Assembly: GCF_011047135.1 (NCBI RefSeq)
Contig: NZ_CP049255.1
Coordinates: 2,666,001 to 2,730,000, forward strand
DNA from: Microbacterium endophyticum
GTDB lineage: Bacteria; Actinomycetota; Actinomycetes; Actinomycetales; Microbacteriaceae
Direction: 5' to 3'
DNA: 64,000 bases
Shown here: one piece after another, positions 37,964 through 45,870 of the stretch
How positions within the stretch are numbered: the stretch's first letter is position 1
Layout: each line of letters opens with the position of its first letter
Notes under the pieces: generated by a model
The model's database searches: none
The model's input: the letters and a program-made list of their open reading frames with translations, nothing else
Told to the model about the DNA's origin: nothing
Position numbers and translations under genes: made by a program

Positions 37964-39332
37964 TGGCCGGCCTTTCTTTCGGTAGTTCGTAAAGAATGTG
38001 CCGATCACGCAGGGCGATGGCACTTCCAAGTGTGAGCGGTCCGAGGCGGCCAAGGAACATCAGCACGACCAGAACAATTTGCCCGAACGTTGAAATCTCG
38101 TTGGTGATGCCCGTCGAAAGTCCGACCGTCGCGAAAGCGGAGATCGTTTCGAAGAGTGACTGATCCATGGGTTCACCCGAAATCACCATCAGCATTCCCG
38201 CGCCCGAGACGACTGCTCCCACGGCAATGAGCACGACAGTTATCGCCTGGCGGTGAACAGCCCGCGAGAGTCGCTTGCCGAAGATATTGACAGCGGCCTC
38301 GCCACGCAACTCAGTCACCATGATGAAAAAGAGAACCGCGAATGTTGTGACCTTGATACCACCACCGGTGCCCGCCGGGCCGGCGCCGATAAACATCAGC
38401 ACATCCATCCCCAGCCATGTTTCGTCGTGCATCATTCCGATATCTACGGAGTTGAAGCCGGCCGTTCGCGTTTGAACGGAGTGGAAGAACCCCGCAAGGA
38501 TCTTGCCCCACGGTGAAAGTGGGCCGAAGGTGTCCGGGTTGTTCCATTCCAACGCGGTGATGTAGAGCCAGCCACCTATGAGCAGTACGCCCGTTCCCCA
38601 GAGCACGATCTTCGTGTTCATCGACCAGTGGAGCGGGCTGCGGAACTCTTTCTTCAACTGCATGATGACCGGAAAGCCCAAACCACCCAGGATGATCGCA
38701 ACGCACAGAGGAAGGCAGATAAAGGGGTCTTCAACAAAGCTCATCAAGTTATCGCTGTACAGCGCGAACCCAGCGTTGTTGAACGACGAAACCGCGTGAA
38801 AAAGACTGAACCACACGCCTTTGCCGATCGAATACCCATAGCCGAGCGTGAAGCGAAGCAAGAGCATCAGGAACACAGCTGCTTCGATCAGGAGCGAAAT
38901 CTTGACGATGCCTCGCACAAGCCCACGTACGTCATCGAAGCCGATTTGTTTGGCCTCTGTCGCGGTGTTGAGTCGCGATCGCACGCTGAGCTTCCGGGCG
39001 ATGACAAGCCCGATGAGCGATGCAAAGATCATGATCCCCAGCCCGCCCAGCTGGATCAGAAGCATGATGACGACCTGACCGAACGGCGACCAGAAAACTG
39101 CGGTATCGACGACAGTGAGGCCCGTGACACACACGGCGCTTGTCGCAGTGAAGAGCGCTTCGACGAAGTTCGCGCCGCCTGGTCCAGCTTTTGCTATCGG
39201 TAACACCAAGAGGGCGGTGCCCGCCGCGATCGTCAGCGCAAAGCCGACTACCACGGCTTGTGCCGGGTGTAGACGGAAACGTTGGTGTCGTGCCGTGCGG
39301 CGTTGCCGTGACGGGTTCGAGCGAAAGCTCAC
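37956..39332 (-). CDS. Potassium uptake transmembrane subunit (KtrB/TrkH type)
   Basis: This 458-residue protein is the K+-conducting subunit. It contains four membrane-pore-membrane repeats; the first filter is visible as ATSAVCVTGLTVVDT near residue 63, the later ones near VSSFNNAGFALYSD (about 182), SVQTRTAGFNSVDIG (about 288) and ISAFATVGLSTGI (about 403). The GTG start follows a TAGTGT box at 6 nt on the minus strand (39339-39344). The gene overlaps the regulatory subunit by 8 bp. Na+-coupled K+ import during osmotic stress is the usual role. Confidence 0.9.
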   Translation of the reverse strand: MSFRSNPSRQRRTARHQRFRLHPAQAVVVGFALTIAAGTALLVLPIAKAGPGGANFVEALFTATSAVCVTGLTVVDTAVFWSPFGQVVIMLLIQLGGLGIMIFASLIGLVIARKLSVRSRLNTATEAKQIGFDDVRGLVRGIVKISLLIEAAVFLMLLLRFTLGYGYSIGKGVWFSLFHAVSSFNNAGFALYSDNLMSFVEDPFICLPLCVAIILGGLGFPVIMQLKKEFRSPLHWSMNTKIVLWGTGVLLIGGWLYITALEWNNPDTFGPLSPWGKILAGFFHSVQTRTAGFNSVDIGMMHDETWLGMDVLMFIGAGPAGTGGGIKVTTFAVLFFIMVTELRGEAAVNIFGKRLSRAVHRQAITVVLIAVGAVVSGAGMLMVISGEPMDQSLFETISAFATVGLSTGITNEISTFGQIVLVVLMFLGRLGPLTLGSAIALRDRHILYELPKERPAIG

Positions 39333-39338
39333 TCGAAG

Positions 39339-39344
39339 ACACTA
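39339..39344 (-). promoter_or_regulatory. -10 box of the ktr operon
   Basis: On the minus strand TAGTGT precedes the GTG at 39332 by 6 nt; no ribosome-binding site is present. Confidence 0.5.
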
Positions 39345-39365
39345 GCGCTGTGTGGGGCGGTTAGC

Positions 39366-40517
39366 TCATTTCTCCGGTGCGTCGTCAACTTTCTCTGACG
39401 TCGAAGCGCCGGTCGTCGCCGTTTCCTGAAACACGACAGGCGCTTGTGCGATGCGTGTGCGAGCTCGCTTTACAAGCCGCACGATCAGCCAAATGACAAG
39501 CGAGGCGACGCTGATAACTGCGATCCACGGCAACAGGAAGCCCAGCGAAATCAGGATTGCGTTGAGCGTGACGATCAAGCCGCTCCATCCCGCGCCGAGG
39601 CCATCGACAAATCCGACCGGCTCCGGCGTGGCATCCGCTTCAGCAGCAGAAAGGTTTATCGAAATACTCGACATCGAGACCTGGCTTTCCAACCAGTCCA
39701 ATTGCTGTTGATACGACTCGAGCGTGGCTTGGCGCTCTGACAAAGCTGTCTCAGCAGCCAAAAGATCGGATGTGGAATCAGCCTGCGCCATGAGCTCCGT
39801 CAACCGCGTAACCGAAGCCTCAGCCGCGTCGATACGTGCTCGCAGGTCGACGGTTTGGTCTGTTACGTCGTCCTGAGACAGCGAAGAGGACGTGACGGTT
39901 CCCAGTGCGCGGAGGTCAGACATCACCGCGGTGAGGTCGTCGGCGGGCACCCGGACATTCATCCACACGCCATCGGTTGTTCCAGGCGCCGGCATGCTGG
40001 TGTCGTACATCAGACCCGACATGTCGCCACCGCTGGTTCGCGACTCGTTCTCGATGTAACCTCCGGCATCCGAGATCACCGAAGTGACGCTCGCGGCCGC
40101 ACCATCGAGATCATCGACCGTGAGAGTGAGAGCGCCGGAGGCGATGATGTCTGCGCCCGTTTCGCTGCGGTCACCCCCCTCAGCTGTCGCTCCTTCGACA
40201 GTGTTGAGGCCAGCTTCGCCGCTCGTCGTCATCGGAACGTCCATCGCAGCACTGCTATCGCTCAGAGATTCGTTGGTGACTGTCACCGAGCCGGTGTTCG
40301 TTCCACGAAGGTCTCCGACAACCGCCGGGGAGATGACCGCGGCAACAACGACAACAGCGGCCGCGGCGCTGACCGATGTCCACACGCGCCGACGGCGCGT
40401 TCGCGTTTTTGTTCGGTCAGAACGGATCGCCTCAAGCATTTTTTGCTCGACGAGATCCATGCGGTCGGTCGGGAAAGGGGGAAGGTCTTCGTGCCGCGCG
40501 GGCGTGGACTCGTTCAT
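39366..40517 (-). CDS. DUF4349 membrane protein, partner of a sigma factor
   Basis: This 383-residue protein has a cytoplasmic N-terminus of about 45 residues rich in charge (DLVEQKMLEAIRSDRTKTRTRRRR in parts), a first membrane segment near 48-66 (VSAAAAVVVVAAVISPAVV), an extracellular DUF4349 region (about 125-320, starting GALTLTVDDLDGAAASV, including a predicted coiled coil near 210-265), and a second membrane segment near 325-355. It overlaps the sigma factor stop by 1 bp (TAATG), the layout of sigma/anti-sigma pairs, although no zinc-binding HxxxCxxC anti-sigma motif is visible. Anti-sigma activity is therefore only a hypothesis. Confidence 0.85.
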   Translation of the reverse strand: MNESTPARHEDLPPFPTDRMDLVEQKMLEAIRSDRTKTRTRRRRVWTSVSAAAAVVVVAAVISPAVVGDLRGTNTGSVTVTNESLSDSSAAMDVPMTTSGEAGLNTVEGATAEGGDRSETGADIIASGALTLTVDDLDGAAASVTSVISDAGGYIENESRTSGGDMSGLMYDTSMPAPGTTDGVWMNVRVPADDLTAVMSDLRALGTVTSSSLSQDDVTDQTVDLRARIDAAEASVTRLTELMAQADSTSDLLAAETALSERQATLESYQQQLDWLESQVSMSSISINLSAAEADATPEPVGFVDGLGAGWSGLIVTLNAILISLGFLLPWIAVISVASLVIWLIVRLVKRARTRIAQAPVVFQETATTGASTSEKVDDAPEK

Positions 40518-41071
40518 TAGTTTGTCTCCTTCACGACGGTGCGCAATTTAGTGCGGATACGGGAGAGACGATTTCTGACGACACCGTGCGTGACACCGAG
40601 CGCTTCGGCCGCGGCGACGTAGGCGTAGCCCTCACTTACACACAGCACAAAGATCTGACGATCAATATCGGAGAGCCCCCGTACTTCGCGAGCAATTCGA
40701 TCCGCTAAATCAGCGGAGATGATCTGCTGCTCCACGTCGATCGACAATGATGCCTTCTCGCTCTCACTCGACGTGATGTGCTCACGCTCACGTTTCTGGC
40801 GACGTACCCGATTCGCCGCGTGAAAGCGACAGATCGTTGCGAGCCAGGGGAGCGCGCTCGTGCTTTCGAGCTCGAACCCGCGCAGCTTTCGCCACGCGGT
40901 AACGAACGTTTCTTGCACGACGTCTTCGGCATCGGATGCTTGACGCGTGATTGCAAAAGCGATCCGATAGACGGCTTCGCCGTATGCGCGGTAAAGCTCC
41001 CTGAACGCGGCGTCACTTCCGGCTGTTGCGCGCGCAATCAGGTCGGCGTCGCTTGCTCGCGTGTGGGGCAT
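40517..41071 (-). CDS. ECF-type RNA polymerase sigma factor
   Basis: This 184-residue sigma-70 protein has region 2 (FRELYRAYGEAVYRIAFAITRQASDAEDVVQETFVTAWRK, about residues 22-60, with DAEDVVQETF for core binding) and region 4 (LSDIDRQIFVLCVSEGYAYVAAAEALGVTHGVVRNRLSRIRTKL, near 132-175, including the helix-turn-helix). Both are read here in parts. I chose the ATG at 41071, which follows GGAG and gives the family length; the frame stays open to 41425 through the riboswitch region, which is not coding. Co-translated with the DUF4349 protein, its likely partner. Confidence 0.9.
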   Translation of the reverse strand: MPHTRASDADLIARATAGSDAAFRELYRAYGEAVYRIAFAITRQASDAEDVVQETFVTAWRKLRGFELESTSALPWLATICRFHAANRVRRQKREREHITSSESEKASLSIDVEQQIISADLADRIAREVRGLSDIDRQIFVLCVSEGYAYVAAAEALGVTHGVVRNRLSRIRTKLRTVVKETN

Positions 41072-41192
41072 CCCGGCTCCGTCCGTCAAAGGTGCCCTGT
41101 TGTCAAGGCATCCCGTTCTCAGTCTCTCAGTAGCTATGTGTCGGCAACGCCGCGATCGTCTCAAGGATTGTTGTCCCGATACAGTGGACGCG

Positions 41193-41300
41193 CGAAGGGG
41201 AGTATCCCGAGAACGCGTGGTCGTCATCACGAAGTGCTGTGCAGCATTTCCGGTCACGTGTCGTAGCCCATGCTGCGGGGAGAGACTTTCGGTGCTCTTT
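41193..41300 (+). ncRNA. yybP-ykoY (manganese) riboswitch upstream of terC
   Basis: The region starts CGAAGGGGAGTATCCC (from 41193) and ends GAGACTTTCGGTG (41282-41294). These are the conserved elements I remember for actinobacterial members of Rfam yybP-ykoY, including GGGGAGTA and GAGACNTTCGGTG; GGTCGTCATCAC in the middle (41218-41229) also fits. The closing stem can form between CGAAG and CTTTCG. The RNA sits 27 nt or more before terC, a known Mn2+-exporter class often under this riboswitch. The identification rests on memory of the consensus and on the downstream gene. Confidence 0.75.
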
Positions 41301-41326
41301 GACCCTCTTTGCCTGAAAGGCCCGGA

Positions 41327-42376
41327 ATGGACCTGCAACTCCCGCTGTGGTTTGAAATCAGCTCTCTCGTTGGACTCACGCTGATTCTGCTCGCCGATCT
41401 GCTGATCATCCTGCGACGACCGCACATTCCGTCGACACGTGAGTCGTCACTCTGGGTTGCGTTTTATGTACTGTTGGCGCTCGTGTTCGCGGGCCTCATG
41501 TGGCTCTTTGCCGGAGGCGAATACGCCGGTCAATTCGTGGCCGGCTGGCTGACCGAATACAGCCTGTCGATCGATAATCTGTTCGTGTTCGTGCTGATCA
41601 TGACTCAGTTCGCCGTGCCTCGGCGCTATCAGCAGGAAGTGTTGATGGTTGGGATCATCATCGCCCTCATTCTTCGCGGAGCATTCATCCTTGTCGGTGC
41701 GACGGTTATCGAGAACTTCAGCCCGATCTTCTACCTCTTCGGCGCTTTTTTGGTCTGGACTGCGATCCGACAAGCATTTCCAGGGGGAGATCAAGACTCG
41801 GACACGAACAACGAGAGCCTCATCGTCAGAACCCTTCGTCGCACGATAGACATCAGCGACCACTATGACGGTGCGAAAGTGCGAACCGTCGTCGACGGCA
41901 AGAAGATGTTCACGCCGATGATCATCGTGTTCGCAGCTATCGGTGTGACGGACCTGCTATTCGCGTTCGATTCGATCCCCGCGATATTCGGCATTACTCA
42001 GAGCGCGTTCATCGTGTTTACCGCCAACATCTTCGCGCTCATGGGGTTGCGTCAGCTCTACTTCTTGCTCGGCGATCTTCTCGATCGACTCCGCTACCTG
42101 CACTACGGCATCGCCTTCATCCTGGCTTTCATCGGCGTCAAACTCGTACTCCACGCGATGCACGTAAACGAGCTTCCGTTCATCAACGGCGGAGAACCGA
42201 TCGCATGGGCTCCAGAGATATCCACGTGGATGTCTCTTGCCGTGATCGTTCTATCGATGGCGGTGGCAACGGGCGCAAGCCTCATCGCATCAGCCCGTGA
42301 CAAACGAGCTTCGACGGCGACCGATGCCGCCGCAGCCGTTGCTGAAGAAAAGGGAATGCCGCCCGCGGTCGAGTAG
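41327..42376 (+). CDS. TerC-family membrane protein (probable Mn2+ exporter)
   Basis: This 349-residue integral membrane protein has about nine hydrophobic segments and the two TerC signatures with acidic residues in the membrane: TEYSLSIDNLFVFVLI near residue 77 and GVTDLLFAFDSIPAIFGIT near 205. TerC/Alx proteins are linked to manganese efflux and to metalation of exported proteins. The ATG at 41327 has GAAAGG 7 nt upstream; the TTG at 41309 is less likely. The Mn riboswitch directly upstream supports a manganese role and predicts that expression rises with Mn2+. It is convergent with the DUF559 gene. Confidence 0.9.
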   Translation: MDLQLPLWFEISSLVGLTLILLADLLIILRRPHIPSTRESSLWVAFYVLLALVFAGLMWLFAGGEYAGQFVAGWLTEYSLSIDNLFVFVLIMTQFAVPRRYQQEVLMVGIIIALILRGAFILVGATVIENFSPIFYLFGAFLVWTAIRQAFPGGDQDSDTNNESLIVRTLRRTIDISDHYDGAKVRTVVDGKKMFTPMIIVFAAIGVTDLLFAFDSIPAIFGITQSAFIVFTANIFALMGLRQLYFLLGDLLDRLRYLHYGIAFILAFIGVKLVLHAMHVNELPFINGGEPIAWAPEISTWMSLAVIVLSMAVATGASLIASARDKRASTATDAAAAVAEEKGMPPAVE

Positions 42377-42489
42377 CCGCGCTCGGCGATCGATCCTCCC
42401 GTGTGGGCTCTGCACTGCGCCCGATCTCCGCTCCGCTGGCGACCCATCGCGGATGAACCCAAGTAGCGGGCCGAGAGCGAGTCGGGCTC

Positions 42490-43392
42490 TCATCGAGCTC
42501 GCCAGCCGGCTGATTTCAGCGCTCGAGCTGTCACTGCGACGATCTCGGGCGGCAGCATCCGTTTGGTGATTCGAATCGTGACCCAGCCGACCGCGCTTAG
42601 GTCGTTGTACCTGCGTAGGTCCTTTGCCCACTGCGCATCGTCGTAGAGGTGCTGCTCACCTTCGTACTCGAGAACGACCCGCCAGCGCCGCCACACGAGA
42701 TCGCCGTGTACAACACTCCCGTTCGCGAGAGCGATCGGGGCGTTCAGCGACGGATAAGGAAGACCGCACCGAGTTATCGCGAGTCGAGTGAGGGTTTCGC
42801 GAGGCGATCGCGATCCAGCTCGTATTTCGTCGAATGCCAGGCGCGCGTTCCGGATGCCGCGAGCACCTGTGTTCGCACGTATGGAATCGTCCATCGCGTC
42901 TCGCGTCGCGAGCTCTCCTTGCCACTGGAGTAGCCGGTCGCCCGCCACTATCAGTTCGTCGACGCTAAGACACCGGCCGAGCATGAGCCAGGTGTCGATG
43001 GCGGAGGTGACGTTCAGCCCCGACACACGCTCCGGTATCAGTCGCTTCAAAGTCTTGTGGCCAACGATCCCCCGACCGCGAGGCGCGCGGCCGCCACCAA
43101 GGTGCAGCACATGCAGATCGGTGCCGCGCTCCAACCATCCCGGCATGGGAAAGCCCCATATTTTCGCGGCCGTCGCGTGCGCAAAGACGAGTTCGGCTGC
43201 GGGGCGAGACGCATATGCGCGGGCGAGTTCCAGGTCGTCCAGATGCGCGGATGCTGGTGCTCGCACACCATGGAACGGGGCATGCAGATCGCGGCGGCGC
43301 AGACGCTGCTCCGGGATACCGTTTGCCACAGCATCCGCCACGGAAAAGCTTCGGTGCTGCCACGCGGCCGGTAGCGGTTGCGCTGTTCTCAT
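42490..43392 (-). CDS. AbiEi-like/DUF559 fusion protein (putative nuclease)
   Basis: This 300-residue protein has a basic, probably winged-helix N-terminus (SVADAVANGIPEQRLRRRDL near residue 20, then HAPFHGVRAP), a middle region like AbiEi-type antitoxins, and a C-terminal DUF559 domain of the PD-(D/E)XK fold near residues 220-300, with LVWRRWRVVLEYEGEQHLYD holding the likely metal-binding aspartate and glutamates (GDLVW, LEYEG) and ending TIRITKRM. There is no adjacent AbiEii toxin gene. The ATG at 43392 is the first in frame that fits the family; the frame runs on through repeats to 43536. A 20-bp inverted repeat lies 112-179 bp upstream. A decayed relative is at 13140-13457. Confidence 0.8.
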   Translation of the reverse strand: MRTAQPLPAAWQHRSFSVADAVANGIPEQRLRRRDLHAPFHGVRAPASAHLDDLELARAYASRPAAELVFAHATAAKIWGFPMPGWLERGTDLHVLHLGGGRAPRGRGIVGHKTLKRLIPERVSGLNVTSAIDTWLMLGRCLSVDELIVAGDRLLQWQGELATRDAMDDSIRANTGARGIRNARLAFDEIRAGSRSPRETLTRLAITRCGLPYPSLNAPIALANGSVVHGDLVWRRWRVVLEYEGEQHLYDDAQWAKDLRRYNDLSAVGWVTIRITKRMLPPEIVAVTARALKSAGWRAR

Positions 43393-43503
43393 CGCACAAG
43401 AGTCAGCCGACGCATCCGTGCCGGCTCGTTTACGACGGAACAGGTGCACAACCCCTGTTCCTGCCCAGGTGTGCAGAAATTCCCGCGCGCCATCAGCTGC
43501 CGC

Positions 43504-43571
43504 CGAAGGGTCGCAACACGCCGTACTCCGCGACATCGGCGCGATGCATTGCGGCGTGTTGCGACCCTTCG
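43504..43571. repeat. 20-bp perfect inverted repeat upstream of the DUF559 gene
   Basis: CGAAGGGTCGCAACACGCCG (43504-43523) and its exact complement CGGCGTGTTGCGACCCTTCG (43552-43571) are separated by 28 nt. A 40-bp perfect pairing is far beyond an ordinary terminator and there is no T-run. No gene lies between 43393 and 43646, so this repeat and the leucine leader promoter are the only structures seen there. Confidence 0.85.
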
Positions 43572-43634
43572 AGGGCTCGGCGAGTGCATACGGACGGAGT
43601 GCGGCGGCCGCGAGGGGGAGGCGGTAGCTGGTGG

Positions 43635-43640
43635 TAACCT
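43635..43640 (+). promoter_or_regulatory. -10 box of the leu leader transcript
   Basis: TAACCT lies 6 nt before the GTG of the candidate leader peptide, the same arrangement as at many genes here. Confidence 0.5.
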
Positions 43641-43646
43641 CGTGGG

Positions 43647-43691
43647 GTGTGGATCGCTCGCCTTCTCCTTAGCGGCCGCGACGAGGCCTAA
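43647..43691 (+). CDS. Candidate leucine leader peptide (attenuator ORF)
   Basis: A 14-codon frame with GTG start encodes [14 protein letters not shown] and ends at TAA. Three successive leucine codons (CTT CTC CTT, 43662-43670) stand 66 codons' worth of sequence before leuC, which makes a leucine-sensing leader plausible. The segment TTCTCCT inside these codons (43663-43669) is exactly complementary to AGGAGAA at 43743-43749, the leuC ribosome-binding region. A stalled ribosome would cover the complementary segment and leave the leuC site open. The start is 6 nt from a TAACCT box and has no ribosome-binding site. The structure is inferred and no transcript is shown. Confidence 0.6.
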   Translation: MWIARLLLSGRDEA

Positions 43692-43713
43692 CCCCAGGCC
43701 ATCCTCGTCGCGG
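43676..43713 (+). promoter_or_regulatory. Leader stem between the leu leader ORF and leuC
   Basis: CCGCGACGAGG (43676-43686) pairs perfectly with CCTCGTCGCGG (43703-43713). A second copy of GTCGCGG at 43719-43725 offers an alternative partner for CCGCGAC, and GGCCT/AGGCC (43685-43699) can form a competing inner stem. No T-run follows, so control of leuC translation is more likely than intrinsic termination. Confidence 0.55.
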
Positions 43714-43756
43714 AGTCTGTCGCGGGCTTGATCCTCTGTCCCAGGAGAACGACGCA

Positions 43757-45244
43757 ATGAGCACACCTATCCCTGACGAAACCGTCATTCCGGAACGCCC
43801 CCGTACCCTCGCTGAAAAAGTGTGGGACGACCACTTGGTGGTCAAAGGTGAAAACGGCGAGCCGGACATCATCTACATCGATCTGCACCTCGTGCATGAG
43901 GTTACGAGCCCGCAGGCGTTCGATGGCCTTCGCGCGGAAGGTCGGCCACTTCGGCGCGTCGACCTGACGATCGCGACGGAAGATCACAACACTCCGACGC
44001 TCGCGATCGACAAACCGATCGCCGACCTCACTTCGCGCACGCAAATCGAGACGCTCCGCCGTAACGCGGAGGAGTTCGGTGTACGTCTGCATTCGCTGGG
44101 CGATAAAGAGCAGGGAATCGTGCACGTTGTCGGGCCGCAGCTCGGACTCACCATGCCCGGTGTCACCGTGGTCTGCGGAGACAGCCATACCAGCACTCAT
44201 GGCGCGTTCGGAGCTATGGCGTTCGGTATCGGCACGAGCGAAGTCGAACATGTCATGGCGACTCAGACGCTTCCGCTCACACCGTTCAAGACAATGGCGA
44301 TCACCGTTGAGGGCGATCTGAAGGCTGGTGTGACGGCGAAAGACATCATTCTCGCTGTCATCGCAAAAATCGGCACAAACGGCGGCCAGGGCTACGTGCT
44401 CGAATTCCGCGGTAGCGCCGTTCGTGCGCTCTCGATGGAGGGCCGTATGACGATGTGCAACATGTCGATCGAGGCCGGTGCGCGCGCCGGAATGGTCGCT
44501 CCCGACGAGACGACATTTGAATACGTGAAGGGTCGCGACCACGCTCCGCAAGGACAAGACTGGGAGGATGCCGTCAGCTACTGGCGAACTCTTCCATCCG
44601 ATGAGGGCGCCGTATATGACGCCGAAGTCTTCCTTGATGCCAACGAGCTCGAACCGTTCGTCACCTGGGGAACAAACCCCGGTCAGGGTGTGTCGCTCAG
44701 CGATGTCGTGCCCTCACCTGACGACTTTAGCGACCCCAACGATCGCGTTGCCGCAGAGCGTGCCCTGGAGTACATGGCGCTCACGCCTGGCGTTCCGCTG
44801 AAAGAGGTGCCCGTTGACGCGGTCTTCATGGGCTCATGCACAAACAGTCGCATCGAAGACCTTCGCGCTTTCGCTTCGATTATTGCGGGGCGCAAGAAGG
44901 CTGATGGCGTTCGCGTCATGGTCGTGCCTGGCTCTGCCCGTGTCCGCCTAGAGGCAGAGGCTGAAGGCCTCGATAAGCTCTTCATCGAATTCGGCGCAGA
45001 GTGGCGTTTCGCCGGATGCTCGATGTGCCTCGGTATGAATCCGGACCAGCTGGCTCCGGGGGAGCGATGCGCCTCGACGAGTAACCGCAACTTCGAAGGC
45101 AGACAGGGTAAAGGTGGGCGTACTCACCTTGTGTCACCGCTCGTAGCTGCAGCTACAGCGGTGCGAGGCACACTTTCGAGCCCGAGCGATCTTGAAGAAC
45201 TTGACGCCGCCACAGCGGCGCAGACAACGGCGGAGGTGCGCTGA
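43757..45244 (+). CDS. leuC: 3-isopropylmalate dehydratase large subunit
   Basis: LeuC, with LeuD, isomerises 2-isopropylmalate to 3-isopropylmalate. The 495-residue aconitase-family subunit has the [4Fe-4S] cysteines in GSCTNSR near residue 358 and [12 protein letters not shown] near 421, plus [13 protein letters not shown] near 142. The ATG is preceded by CCAGGAG with 9 nt spacing. Expression is probably under the leucine leader described upstream. leuD follows after 1 nt. Confidence 0.96.
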   Translation: MSTPIPDETVIPERPRTLAEKVWDDHLVVKGENGEPDIIYIDLHLVHEVTSPQAFDGLRAEGRPLRRVDLTIATEDHNTPTLAIDKPIADLTSRTQIETLRRNAEEFGVRLHSLGDKEQGIVHVVGPQLGLTMPGVTVVCGDSHTSTHGAFGAMAFGIGTSEVEHVMATQTLPLTPFKTMAITVEGDLKAGVTAKDIILAVIAKIGTNGGQGYVLEFRGSAVRALSMEGRMTMCNMSIEAGARAGMVAPDETTFEYVKGRDHAPQGQDWEDAVSYWRTLPSDEGAVYDAEVFLDANELEPFVTWGTNPGQGVSLSDVVPSPDDFSDPNDRVAAERALEYMALTPGVPLKEVPVDAVFMGSCTNSRIEDLRAFASIIAGRKKADGVRVMVVPGSARVRLEAEAEGLDKLFIEFGAEWRFAGCSMCLGMNPDQLAPGERCASTSNRNFEGRQGKGGRTHLVSPLVAAATAVRGTLSSPSDLEELDAATAAQTTAEVR

Positions 45245-45245
45245 G

Positions 45246-45857
45246 ATGGACAAGTTTTCTACTCACACCGGAATCGCAGCGCCGATGCGACGCTCATCGG
45301 TCGACACCGATCAGATCATCCCTGCGGTGTATTTGAAGCGAGTGACGAAGACCGGGTTCGACGACGCTCTCTTTGCGAACTGGCGTCAGGACCCCGATTT
45401 TCTCCTCAACCAAGAGGCGTACAAAAACGCTTCGGTTCTGATCGCTGGACCAGACTTCGGCACCGGCTCAAGCCGCGAGCATGCGGTATGGGCGCTACGG
45501 GATTACGGATTTCGGGTTGTACTCAGCCCGAAGTTCGCCGACATCTTCCGCGGAAACGCGGGCAAGCAAGGGCTCCTCACCGGGATTATCACCGAGGCAG
45601 ACCTCGAAGCACTGTGGGCGTCCATCGAGTCGGACCCCTCAACACCGATGACCGTTGACCTCGAAACGCGGATTGCTGAACATGGCAACCTCCGCGTCGC
45701 TTTCGAGATCGATGATTACACTAGGTGGCGGCTCCTTGAGGGGCTCGACGACATCGGGCTTACCCTTCGGAACGAAGACAAGATCGCCGCCTACGAAGCG
45801 CGACGCGAATCCTGGAGGCCCCGCACCTTACCGGTGCCGCCGCTTCCCATACAGTGA
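45246..45857 (+). CDS. leuD: 3-isopropylmalate dehydratase small subunit
   Basis: LeuD is the swivelling small subunit of the isomerase. The 203-residue protein has [21 protein letters not shown] (near residues 6-26, read in part), the [17 protein letters not shown] loop near 71 and [24 protein letters not shown] near 89 (in parts). The ATG at 45246 is 1 nt after the leuC stop; the longer frame from 45192 lies inside leuC. The pair leuCD is followed by murA after 13 bp, so leucine and cell-wall genes may share a transcript. Confidence 0.96.
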   Translation: MDKFSTHTGIAAPMRRSSVDTDQIIPAVYLKRVTKTGFDDALFANWRQDPDFLLNQEAYKNASVLIAGPDFGTGSSREHAVWALRDYGFRVVLSPKFADIFRGNAGKQGLLTGIITEADLEALWASIESDPSTPMTVDLETRIAEHGNLRVAFEIDDYTRWRLLEGLDDIGLTLRNEDKIAAYEARRESWRPRTLPVPPLPIQ

Positions 45858-45870
45858 GGCACCACCGCTT

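Noticed and set aside
41072..41425. Coding extension of the sigma factor through the riboswitch
   Set aside because: The extension lacks sigma homology, and the DNA has conserved riboswitch features on the other strand.
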